Shown: one piece after another, positions 45,687-55,053 of the stretch
Numbering within the stretch: the stretch's first letter is position 1
How the letters are laid out: each line of letters opens with the position of its first letter
Source: Saccharothrix tamanrassetensis
Lineage (GTDB): Bacteria; Actinomycetota; Actinomycetes; Mycobacteriales; Pseudonocardiaceae
Length of the DNA stretch: 64,000 nt
NCBI RefSeq assembly: GCF_014203665.1
Contig: NZ_JACHJN010000012.1
Span: 1-64,000, forward strand
Direction: 5' to 3'
Translations under genes and position numbers: made by a program
Notes under the pieces: generated by a model
What the model saw: only the letters and a program-made list of their open reading frames with translations
Told to the model about the DNA's origin: nothing
Databases searched by the model: none

Positions 45687-46334
45687 TCAGCCGGTGACGA
45701 CGAAACGCCAGAACCCGCGCAGCAGCGGCTCTACCGCCGGGGCGCTGCGGGTGATCCACTCCTCGCGCTCGCCCGTCGCCAGGCCGAAGTCGATCACCTC
45801 CGCCGCGCCGTCCGATACCTCGGGCGGCACCTCGGCGTACTGCCGGACGTAGGCCTGCACCTCGGACGGGGCTCCGGTGTCGGCCAACGCCTCGGCGAGC
45901 GGCTCGCACACGCCGCACCAGAGCAGGAAGTCGGTGCGGGCGAGCAGCGCCGCCTCGCCCGCGCCGGCGTGCAGTGCGACCCACGAGATGAATTCGGTGA
46001 AGCGTTTCACTTCCGGTGAGATGGGAGCCTGCCGCATTTCGTCCGGAACCAGTCCGACGGACCGCGCGACATCCGCGACCAGGAGGCGGCGCACCTCCAT
46101 CAACGTGTTCGCGATGAACACGAAAAAGCTGCCCGGGACTTCGTGGTGGAAGCGCGCGACCAGGGTGGCGTAGGTGGTGAACTCGGCTTCCTGCGCCTGG
46201 AACTCGGCCAGCAGGAACCGCCTGAGCTGGTCGGTTCCGACTTGATTCGCCTTCGCCGCGGCGAGGAGCCCGTTCTCCCGTACGTGCTCGTGAACGGGTA
46301 CGACAAAGCTCTCGACCAGTTGACTGCCGCCCAT
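45687..46334 (-). CDS. TenA/PqqC-like all-helical protein, second copy
   Basis: 215 aa, ATG 46334 with GGAGGTGCGGG upstream. It shares with the 44,977 product the blocks EFQAQEAEFTTYATL, RFHHEVPGSFFVFIAN, RRLLVADVARSVGLVPDE, SWVALHAGAGEAALLARTDF and IDFGLATGEREEWITRSA. Overall they are roughly one-third identical. The two genes converge, so they arose by duplication with inversion or were brought together. Shared Glu, His and Asp positions may form a metal or cofactor site. Function unknown. Confidence 0.65.
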   Translation of the reverse strand: MGGSQLVESFVVPVHEHVRENGLLAAAKANQVGTDQLRRFLLAEFQAQEAEFTTYATLVARFHHEVPGSFFVFIANTLMEVRRLLVADVARSVGLVPDEMRQAPISPEVKRFTEFISWVALHAGAGEAALLARTDFLLWCGVCEPLAEALADTGAPSEVQAYVRQYAEVPPEVSDGAAEVIDFGLATGEREEWITRSAPAVEPLLRGFWRFVVTG

Positions 46335-46533
46335 CCCGCACCTCCGGGTCCAGTTTCACTCGACCCTATCCAGGGGTTCGGGCCCCGCCATCGAACCTTT
46401 GCCCTAATACCGGACGAGTCCGTCGGGGCGGTCTTGGTCGACAACCCGTTCAGCGGCTGCCTGCTACTTAAAGTAAACATTAAGGTTGCGGAACGTAGCC
46501 GCGCGCGACCACGGGACGTTCGGGACGGTCTGG

Positions 46534-46926
46534 ATGCCATCACCGCAGGACGACTTCCACCGGGCACTGGCCAGAGCACTCGAGTTGCAACGACTCGCGT
46601 CCGAGGCGTGGAACCAGGTTCACCGCATTCTGGAGACGCGCCAGCAGGATGTCGCGCCCTCGGCGGCGAGTTCGGCTCCCAGCCTGACCCCGAGGGAGAC
46701 GCAGGTGATCACTCTGATGGGGACGGGCATGCCGAACCGGTCCATCGCCCGGCACCTCCACATCTCGGAGCGCACGGTGAAATCGCACCTGCACAGCATC
46801 TTCAACAAGCTCGGCGTGACCACGCGCGGCGAAGCGGCCGCTCAGCTGAACGGCAACTCCCCACCTCGTTGGCTGTGCCCGAGGTGCTCGGCCGCGCACC
46901 GCCGGACAATCGACCGGTCGTGCTGA
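46534..46926 (+). CDS. LuxR-family DNA-binding protein
   Basis: 130 aa from ATG 46534; the frame extends to TTG 46486. The C-terminal half is a GerE/LuxR helix-turn-helix: LTPRETQVITLMGTGMPNRS then RHLHISERTVKSHLHSIFNK. The N-terminal ~60 residues are helical with no receiver domain, so it is a short stand-alone regulator. The promoter region is shared with the second TenA-like gene. It probably controls neighbouring genes. Confidence 0.75.
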   Translation: MPSPQDDFHRALARALELQRLASEAWNQVHRILETRQQDVAPSAASSAPSLTPRETQVITLMGTGMPNRSIARHLHISERTVKSHLHSIFNKLGVTTRGEAAAQLNGNSPPRWLCPRCSAAHRRTIDRSC

Positions 46927-47104
46927 CAGCGATCGGTCGGTTCGGCCCGGCCGTGACCGAACCAGCCGGGCCGCCACGCGGATTCGGCCTGCAACGCACG
47001 GGCCCGTCCGGAGTCGTGGTCGCGTGGCGGAAAAGGTTGGACGTGGGGTTGCCCAGGCTTGTAGCTTGCAGTGGACCTTGACACCGCCCCAGGAGGTGAG
47101 ACCC

Positions 47105-48767
<1,663 letters not shown>

Positions 48768-48904
48768 GCCACAGCCCGAGCCGTGATCGACGGCGTCGCG
48801 GTGATCGCCGGGTGGTTCGCTGCGGTGCGAAGGTCGCGTAGAAGCAAGACGTGTGCGCGCTACGGCAAGTACGGCCCCGGTCGGCGGTTGGATACTCGCC
48901 AGCC

Positions 48905-50380
48905 ATGAGTCGCAGCGAGTCTCGGGACGACACGGCGCTGGCGCGCAACGTACTCGGAGTGCCCGGCATCGTCTTCCTGGTGCTGGCCGCGGTCGCGCCG
49001 TTGACCGGGATGGTGGTGATCGCGGCCCTCGGCATCGCGCTCGGCAACGGCGGCGGCATGGTCGTGGCGTTCATCGCGGCGACGGTGGTGCTGTTGCTGT
49101 TCGCGGTGGGCTATGCGCAGATGTCGAAGAGCCTCACCAACGCCGGTGGCTTCTACGCCTTCGTCGTGCGCGGGCTGGGCAAGGCCTTCGGGTTGGTCGC
49201 GGGGTTCATCGCGATGCTGGGCTACAACTGCTTCGTGGCCGGTGCGATCGGCACCAGCGGGTTCTTCACCTCCACCGGCATCGCGGAGGTGTTCGGACCG
49301 GACCTCGACTGGATCGTGTGGAGCGCGCTGTCTGTGGTGCTGGTGTTCCTGCTCGGCCGGCGGGGCATCGGCGTCAGCGCCCGGGTGCTCGCGGTCTGCC
49401 TGGTCCTGGAGGTGTCGATCCTGCTGTTGCTGGACATCAGCGTGCTGGTCCGGCACGGCTTCTCGCTGTCCGTGTTCGACCCCTCGGTGGTGGTGCAGGG
49501 TGCGGGCGGGCTGGCCCTGTTGTTCGCCGCGAACGCGTTCATCGGGTTCGAGGCCACGGCGCTGTTCGGCGAGGAGGCGAAAGACCCGCACCGGACGATC
49601 CCGAGGGCGACCTACCTCGCGATCGGGTTCATCGGGATCTTCGCCGCGTTCACCACCTGGGCCGTGGTCAGCGCGATCGGCGTCGCGCAGGCCCAGGACG
49701 TCGCCCTCGCGCACCTGCCGACCGGGGACCTGGTCTTCTCCGTGGCACGGGAACACCTCGGCGACACGTTGACCAAGGTGATGACCGTGCTGCTCGTCGT
49801 CAGCCTGTTCGCCGCACTGCTGGCGCTGCACAACTCGGCCACCCGCTACCTGTACGCGCTGGGCCGGGTCGGCGTGCTGCCGCGGCGGCTGGGCCGCACC
49901 CACCCGGGCACCGGCGTGCCACGGAATGCCGCGATCGCGCAGTTGCTGTTCGCCTCGCTGGTCGCACTGGCCTTCCGGCTGGCCGGCCTCGATCCGGTGA
50001 CCGCGCTGACCGCGAGCATGACCGGCCTCGGCACGCTCGGCATCCTGGTGCTGCAGTTCCTCGCGGCGGTGGCGATCGTGGTCCACTTCCGCCGGGTCGG
50101 CGACCGCCGGTTCGCGCGGACGGCGCTCGCACCCGGCCTGGGGGCGCTCGGCCTGGCCGTCATCGTCGGGCTGGCGATCGCGAACTTCCCCACGCTGGCG
50201 GGCTCGGACAACCCGGTGATCGCCCGGTTGCCGTGGCTGCTGCCGCTCGTCGCGGCGGCGGGTCTCGCGGCGGCCTGGTGGCTGCGCCGCCACCGCCCGT
50301 CGGTCTACCAGGCGCTGAGCACCGACCTGGAACGCGACCCGGCCCCGCTCGACCGCTCGCCGGCGGATACCGGCGGCTGA
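48905..50380 (+). CDS. APC-family amino acid permease
   Basis: 491 aa from ATG 48905; a longer frame to 48851 has no ribosome binding site. About 12-14 membrane helices. The first helix holds the APC signature GIVFLVLAAVAPLTGMVVIA; FEATALFGEEAKDPHRTIPRA marks the helix 6-7 loop. It imports amino acids or amines by proton symport. It stands alone between the rox gene and a convergent regulatory operon, 21 bp from the next stop. Confidence 0.9.
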   Translation: MSRSESRDDTALARNVLGVPGIVFLVLAAVAPLTGMVVIAALGIALGNGGGMVVAFIAATVVLLLFAVGYAQMSKSLTNAGGFYAFVVRGLGKAFGLVAGFIAMLGYNCFVAGAIGTSGFFTSTGIAEVFGPDLDWIVWSALSVVLVFLLGRRGIGVSARVLAVCLVLEVSILLLLDISVLVRHGFSLSVFDPSVVVQGAGGLALLFAANAFIGFEATALFGEEAKDPHRTIPRATYLAIGFIGIFAAFTTWAVVSAIGVAQAQDVALAHLPTGDLVFSVAREHLGDTLTKVMTVLLVVSLFAALLALHNSATRYLYALGRVGVLPRRLGRTHPGTGVPRNAAIAQLLFASLVALAFRLAGLDPVTALTASMTGLGTLGILVLQFLAAVAIVVHFRRVGDRRFARTALAPGLGALGLAVIVGLAIANFPTLAGSDNPVIARLPWLLPLVAAAGLAAAWWLRRHRPSVYQALSTDLERDPAPLDRSPADTGG

Positions 50381-50401
50381 TCAGCGATGCTCCGGGCCGG
50401 C

Positions 50402-50719
50402 CTACCGTGCCTTCCTTCCGCTGACGGACTCCTGGTAGATGTCGGCGTAGGTGCGCGAGTCCTCGACCAGCTCGTCGCAGAAGGCGGCGACGTCGTCACC
50501 GATGAGTTCCAGGACTCCCTTGCCCGCCGCGACGCCCTCCTCGAAGAAGTCGACGATCCCCGAGAACAAGGACCCGTCCGGCAAGTCGACCGGTCCGATC
50601 TTGAAGAGGTACCTCTGCATCTCCTTGTAGACGATCCGGTAGTCCGGCGGGAGCGCCTTGACCCGCGCCACGTGTGCCCGCCACTGCTTCTTGCCCTCGA
50701 TGATGTCCTGGATGCGCAC
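50402..50719 (-). CDS. DUF1048 protein, distal copy
   Basis: 105 aa, GTG 50719 with GGGAGG seven bases upstream, starting 2 bp after the preceding stop. All-helical DUF1048 pattern: IQDIIEGKKQWRAHVARVKA, LPPDYRIVYKEMQRYL, FSGIVDFFEEGVAAGKGVLE, LIGDDVAAFCDELV. Proteins of this family are typically encoded after a PadR regulator and have unknown function. It is paralogous to the next gene upstream. Confidence 0.85.
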   Translation of the reverse strand: MRIQDIIEGKKQWRAHVARVKALPPDYRIVYKEMQRYLFKIGPVDLPDGSLFSGIVDFFEEGVAAGKGVLELIGDDVAAFCDELVEDSRTYADIYQESVSGRKAR

Positions 50720-50721
50720 GG

Positions 50722-51078
50722 TCAGCCTCCCAGCCGGGCCAATTTCCTCGCGACGTTGTCGTTCAACTGCTCGCGCCACCGGTCGCGGTAGCTCCGGCTC
50801 CCCGCTCCACCGGCCAGCGCCGCGCAGAAGCCCTTGATGTCGTCACCCAGCACCTCGTGGATGCCCTGCCCATCGGCCGCCGTCTCTTCGAGCAGTCTCA
50901 GGGCACCGTCGAGAATCGGCTGCAGGTTCCGACCCGTGAAGTCCGAGTAGGGGAAGAGGTGACCCTTGATCTCTTCCCATGCCACCCGGTAGTCCGCCGG
51001 CAGCGCTGCGGCCCGGACTTCGAACGTCTTCCACTCCCTGGTGAGATCACTGCCTGTGATGGCCTTCCAGAGGTTCAT
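50722..51078 (-). CDS. DUF1048 protein, proximal copy
   Basis: 118 aa, ATG 51078 overlapping the PadR stop (ATGA). It has the same layout as the distal copy: LPADYRVAWEEIKGHLFPYS, DGALRLLEETAADGQGIHEV, LGDDIKGFCAALAGG. The two copies are perhaps a third identical, so the operon holds a tandem duplication and the products may pair. Cytoplasmic by sequence. Confidence 0.85.
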   Translation of the reverse strand: MNLWKAITGSDLTREWKTFEVRAAALPADYRVAWEEIKGHLFPYSDFTGRNLQPILDGALRLLEETAADGQGIHEVLGDDIKGFCAALAGGAGSRSYRDRWREQLNDNVARKLARLGG

Positions 51079-51401
51079 CTCCCGCCCTCCCTGAGCTTGT
51101 CGATCCGTGCTGCGACGTACTCCCATTTCGCCCAGAACGTCGCCAGCTGTTCGTGCCCCGCGTCGTTGAGCGCGTAGAACTTCCTCGGCGGGCCCACCCC
51201 GGACGGTCGTTTCGTCACCTGGACGAGCCCGTTCTTCTCCAGTCGCAGCAGGATGGTGTACACCGTCCCCTCGACGACGTCGGTGAACCCGAGTTCGTTC
51301 AGCCGACGCGTGATGGCGTACCCGTAGGTCTCCTCGCTGCCGATGATCTCGAGCACGCAGCCCTCGAGCGTGCCCTTCAGCATCTCCGTCAGGTCGTCCA
51401 C
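51075..51401 (-). CDS. PadR-family repressor
   Basis: 108 aa, GTG 51401 with GAGGA 6 nt upstream. Winged helix: MLKGTLEGCVLEIIGSEETY, GYAITRRLNELGF, VVEGTVYTILLRLEKNGLV, then the wing KRPSGVGPPRKFYAL and a C-terminal dimer helix. PadR proteins repress their own operon and are released by small ligands. A perfect palindrome at 51,425-51,445 lies just before the start, and two DUF1048 genes follow in the same transcript. Confidence 0.9.
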   Translation of the reverse strand: MDDLTEMLKGTLEGCVLEIIGSEETYGYAITRRLNELGFTDVVEGTVYTILLRLEKNGLVQVTKRPSGVGPPRKFYALNDAGHEQLATFWAKWEYVAARIDKLREGGR

Positions 51402-51424
51402 CGTGGATCCTCTTCGATCGTCCG

Positions 51425-51445
51425 GTACTCGGTACCACCGAGTAC
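51425..51445. promoter_or_regulatory. Perfect PadR-type operator palindrome
   Basis: GTACTCGGT-acc-ACCGAGTAC, 9-bp arms with no mismatch, 24 bp upstream of the PadR start. This is the expected place for autoregulation. Confidence 0.75.
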
Positions 51446-51723
51446 AGCTACAACGTATCACTTAGTAGCGGTCATGCCCGGCACGCAGCGCGTCCAGACC
51501 GCGGATCTCGTCGTCGAAGACGAGGACGGTGCCATGCCCGAGCCCTCCGTGGCGACGGGAAGGGCGCTGACGATGTCGAGGTCGCCGCCGGGGGTGTCCG
51601 CCGGCCGAGGGCACTGCACTGCGTGGATTTGCCTCGGGCGGGAATGCTCTGCGGCAAGTGCTCAGAGGGAAGATGCGTCGTTTCGGTACGGTGCGTATCT
51701 GCTGGAACAGCTGGAGGGGTTCG

Positions 51724-52227
51724 TTGATCGGTGATCGGGCGCGATTCGGGGTCCTGGTGGGGCCCACCGAGGTCGGCCACGCACAACTGCGCTCTGTCAA
51801 GATCTACGTCGGCGGCGAGAACCTCACGTTCCAGGACGACGAGGTGTACGTGCCGAACTTCCTGCTCCGGGTGGAGTTGACACTGCGCGCGCTCGACGAC
51901 TGGCCCGATCTGGCGCCGCACACGGCACTGCTCGGCTCCGACCCGTGGGCGCTGCACGAGCGCCTGGTCGCCGAAAGCGAGCACGACCAGGTCTTGGCGT
52001 CCTGGGAGGAGCGGCTGTCGTTCCTGGAGTGGGGCGAGATCACGTTCCCGTTCTGCTCTTTCCTGTTCCGGTTCGGTGACCGGATGTGGCTGACCGCGCG
52101 GCACCGTGAAGGCGAACTGAAGGTGGTGGAAGTCGGTCCGGCCGGGCTGCGGGATGTCGTCGAACGGGCGTACCGGGTGGTCGCCGACGACTACGCGGAC
52201 TACCGGAAGCGCGCCGGGCTGGACTGA
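51724..52227 (+). CDS. Hypothetical protein (immunity-protein-like)
   Basis: 167 aa from TTG 51724, four bases after GGAGGGG; an ATG-started longer frame begins at 51658. It is a soluble alpha/beta protein with strands FGVLVGPTEVG, VKIYVGGENLTFQDDEVYVP and EITFPFCSFLFRFGDRMWLT, then a helical end DVVERAYRVVADDYADYR. The pattern reminds me of small cytosolic proteins in polymorphic toxin immunity families, but no motif settles it. It is a single gene, divergent from PadR. Confidence 0.65.
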   Translation: MIGDRARFGVLVGPTEVGHAQLRSVKIYVGGENLTFQDDEVYVPNFLLRVELTLRALDDWPDLAPHTALLGSDPWALHERLVAESEHDQVLASWEERLSFLEWGEITFPFCSFLFRFGDRMWLTARHREGELKVVEVGPAGLRDVVERAYRVVADDYADYRKRAGLD

Positions 52228-52858
52228 GTCCAGTACGCCTCACGGCGGTGGACACCGCCGTGTGCGACACGTCTCCACGGGTTCGACGCCGCCGGGGGGC
52301 CGACGGACTCCGGGCCGGTGCTCGGATTCCTCGCCACCGCCCGCGTGAGGCCGAGGGCCGCAGACGACCGCACCGACTGGCAACGCATCGGCGCGACCAC
52401 CGGGCCGTCCCGCTCTTATTCCACGTCGAATACGACTGCCGCTGCCCGGCGGCTGCGCGAGTGCCGGCCCGCCGATCTGCGGAACCGCTATTTGCACCGT
52501 GAATAACATTCGGCTCACGGATGCTGTGAAAGTCTGATTCCGCTTGTTTTCAACATCTCATGCGGAAAACTGTGTAAGTGCTGTTCGGTCGACATCCGGC
52601 TCGATCGGTCGGGCGGGATCACCTCGGTCGACCCGCGTGGGCGGGCATACTCGGTCGGCGGGGTCCGCGTGGTCGATCTCATGGCGGGTGACCTGGGTTG
52701 ATCGTCCGGCCTTTGATCGAAGTCGAAGCGTTGATTCGCCCTTATCGCGCCGCGGTCGGTGTTTATCGGTGTGGTGCGCCGGTTATCTAGCTGGCGATAG
52801 CGGTCCGGAGCCCTTGATCGAATTCGTGATGCGATCTTTCCCTGCTACCTGGAATAGG
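52228..52858. other. Promoter region of the glycan operon
   Basis: 631 bp without a credible gene. It grows AT-richer from 52,490 to 52,860. Two direct repeats TTGATCGAA-x-TCG stand at about 52,713 and 52,814, the second 45 bp before the start codon, and may be regulator sites. Confidence 0.5.
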
Positions 52859-53626
52859 ATGCACATGCCCATGTCGAGATGTGTTCTCGGCTTGCCCGGC
52901 GCGGTCGGGCCCGTTCGTCGGGTGGTCGACCTGGAGATCGTGATCCCCGCCTACAACGAAGCGGCGCGGTTGCCCCACACCCTGCGTGAGGCGGTCGCCT
53001 ACCTCGACGAGCGTCCGTGGCGCACGCGGATCGTCGTGGTGGACAACGGCAGCGTCGACGAAACGGCCGAGGTGGTGAGAGGTGTCGAGACCGGCGGGGT
53101 GGACCTCGCGGTGATCGGGTGTTCCCGTGCCGGCAAGGGTGCCGCGGTGCGGCGGGGTCTGCTGGTGGGGACGGCGGCGTTCGTGGGGTTCGTGGACGCG
53201 GATCTGTCCACGCCGTTGGACACGTTGACCGAGGTGATGTCCCGACTGAGATGGGGCGCGCCGGCGGTGGTGGCCTCGCGGCACGCGCCGGGCGCGCGGT
53301 TCGTGCGCGCCCAGCCGTTGGGGCGACGCCTGGGCGGTGCGGTGTTCCGGGCGTTGGCGCGACCGTTGGTGGTAGGGGTGCGCGATACGCAGTGCGGGTT
53401 CAAGTTCTTCCAGCGGGACGTGGTGCACGCGGCGTTGCGGCGGTGCCGTGTCACGGGTTTCGCCTTCGACGTGGAGCTCCTGCGCCAAGTGCAGGCGGCG
53501 GGTCGGCAGGTCGTGGAGATCCCGGTGGCGTGGACCGACGACGCGCATTCGACCTTCCACCCCGTGCGTGACGGCGTGGCCTCGTTCGTGTCGCTGCTGC
53601 GCCTGTACCGGCCGGGTGTGGCATGA
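52859..53626 (+). CDS. Family 2 glycosyltransferase (dolichyl-phosphate glucosyltransferase-like)
   Basis: 255 aa from ATG 52859; ATGs at 52865 and 52871 are equally possible. GT-A fold: LEIVIPAYNEAARLPHTLRE, VVDNGSVDET, SRAGKGAAVRRGLL, the metal motif DADLSTP, and CGFKFFQRD. The closest pattern is the ALG5/polyprenyl-phosphate sugar transferase group that loads a sugar onto a lipid carrier at the cytoplasmic membrane face. It opens an operon of four coupled genes for an exported glycan, consistent with supplying a lipid-linked sugar. Confidence 0.87.
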   Translation: MHMPMSRCVLGLPGAVGPVRRVVDLEIVIPAYNEAARLPHTLREAVAYLDERPWRTRIVVVDNGSVDETAEVVRGVETGGVDLAVIGCSRAGKGAAVRRGLLVGTAAFVGFVDADLSTPLDTLTEVMSRLRWGAPAVVASRHAPGARFVRAQPLGRRLGGAVFRALARPLVVGVRDTQCGFKFFQRDVVHAALRRCRVTGFAFDVELLRQVQAAGRQVVEIPVAWTDDAHSTFHPVRDGVASFVSLLRLYRPGVA

Positions 53627-55053
53627 CCAACGTGGAACGACTGCGCGGCAAGCACTTGGCGGTGTTGAACTGGCGGGACATCCGTCATCCGCAGGCCGGT
53701 GGCGCGGAGTTGTACATGCACCACATCGCCCGCCGCTGGGTCGAGGCGGGAGTGCGGGTGACGTGGCTGACCGCGCGTCCGGACCCGCTGCCCGCCCACG
53801 AGGTGATCGACGGCATCGACGTGGTGCGCGCCGGGGGCGTGTTGTCGGTGTACCCGAGGGTGGCGTGGCGGTTGCTGCGCGAGAGGGGCGGGTTCGACGC
53901 GATCGTCGACTGCCAGAACGGGATCCCGTTCTTCGCCCCGGTGTTCGTCGGCCGGAGCGTGCCCGTGGTTCAGGTGGTGCACCACGTGCACCAGGACCAG
54001 TTCGCCGATCGGTTCTCCGCGCCGATGGCGGCGGTGGGCCGCTTCCTGGAGGGGCCGGTGGCGCGCCGGGTGTACGGGCGCCGTCTGACGGTGGCGGTCT
54101 CGCCGTCCACCCGCACCCGACTGCGGCAGCGCCTGGGGTTGCGCGGACCGATCTCGATCGTGCCCAACGGCACCGCCACCCCGGCGGGCGCGACCGGACC
54201 GCGCGATCCCGACCCGACGATCGCGGTGGTCAGCCGACTGGTCCCGCACAAGCGACTGGACCTCCTGTTGTCGGCGCTGCCGTCGGTGGCGGCCCGGTTG
54301 CCGGGCCTGCGCGTCGACATCGTCGGCGACGGCGTCGAACTGCCCCGCCTGCGCGCCCTGGCCGCACGTCTGAGCCTGCACGAGGTGGTGACCTTCCACG
54401 GGTGGCAGCCGGACGCGGTCCGGGACGAGATCCTCGGCCGTGCCTGGCTGACCGTGTCCACCTCGGCGGGTGAGGGCTGGGGGTGCTCCATCATCGAAGC
54501 GGCCGGCAGGGGAGTGCCGTGCCTGGCCGTGGACGCCCCCGGTGTGCGCGATTCGGTCATCGACGGCCGCACCGGTCGTCTGGTGGACGACGCCGACGAC
54601 CTGCCCGCAGCCGTTGTCGACATGCTCTCGGACCTGGCGGACCCCGACGCTGCCGCCGCGTTCGCCGACCGGTGCCGGGCGTGGGCGGGCTGCTTCACCT
54701 GGGAGCGCAGCGCCGAACTCCTGGCCGGCGTGATCCTGCAGCAGGCGGCCGGGCAGCAGACCTGCTGTCACCGTACTGCCCGACCCGACATCGCCACCGT
54801 CGTCCGCTGCGCGCCGGGCGCCACACCCGTCATCGGGCGGCTGCGCGCCACCGACGAGATCACCACCCACCGCGACGGTGCCACGACCGTGCTGCTGGGC
54901 GGCTGCGACGACTTCGACGCGCCACGCGTGGCCGAACGGATCGGCCTGACCGTCGAGCACGTGCGCCTGGCCGACCGCTACGACCTGCTCGCCGGCCCGG
55001 CCGGTCTGCCGGTTCGCCTGACGCCCACCCGCGAGGAGGCGAGGCGGGCGTGA
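53623..55053 (+). CDS. Family 4 glycosyltransferase with C-terminal extension
   Basis: 476 aa, ATG overlapping the previous stop. GT-B fold: N-terminal GGAELYMHHIARRWVEAG, donor-side IAVVSRLVPHKRLDLLL, and the EX7E-type motif in TSAGEGWGCSIIEAAGRG. After ~385 comes an added domain of ~90 residues (TVVRCAPGATPVIGRLRA...) without a recognised fold. It transfers a nucleotide-activated sugar to a growing chain. It is coupled to both neighbours by 4-bp overlaps. Confidence 0.87.
   Translation: MTNVERLRGKHLAVLNWRDIRHPQAGGAELYMHHIARRWVEAGVRVTWLTARPDPLPAHEVIDGIDVVRAGGVLSVYPRVAWRLLRERGGFDAIVDCQNGIPFFAPVFVGRSVPVVQVVHHVHQDQFADRFSAPMAAVGRFLEGPVARRVYGRRLTVAVSPSTRTRLRQRLGLRGPISIVPNGTATPAGATGPRDPDPTIAVVSRLVPHKRLDLLLSALPSVAARLPGLRVDIVGDGVELPRLRALAARLSLHEVVTFHGWQPDAVRDEILGRAWLTVSTSAGEGWGCSIIEAAGRGVPCLAVDAPGVRDSVIDGRTGRLVDDADDLPAAVVDMLSDLADPDAAAAFADRCRAWAGCFTWERSAELLAGVILQQAAGQQTCCHRTARPDIATVVRCAPGATPVIGRLRATDEITTHRDGATTVLLGGCDDFDAPRVAERIGLTVEHVRLADRYDLLAGPAGLPVRLTPTREEARRA

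Noticed and set aside
46940-47100. Rifamycin-associated element upstream of rox
   Set aside because: The region has a GGCTTG-type motif but not a convincing inverted repeat of the known form, so it is not annotated.
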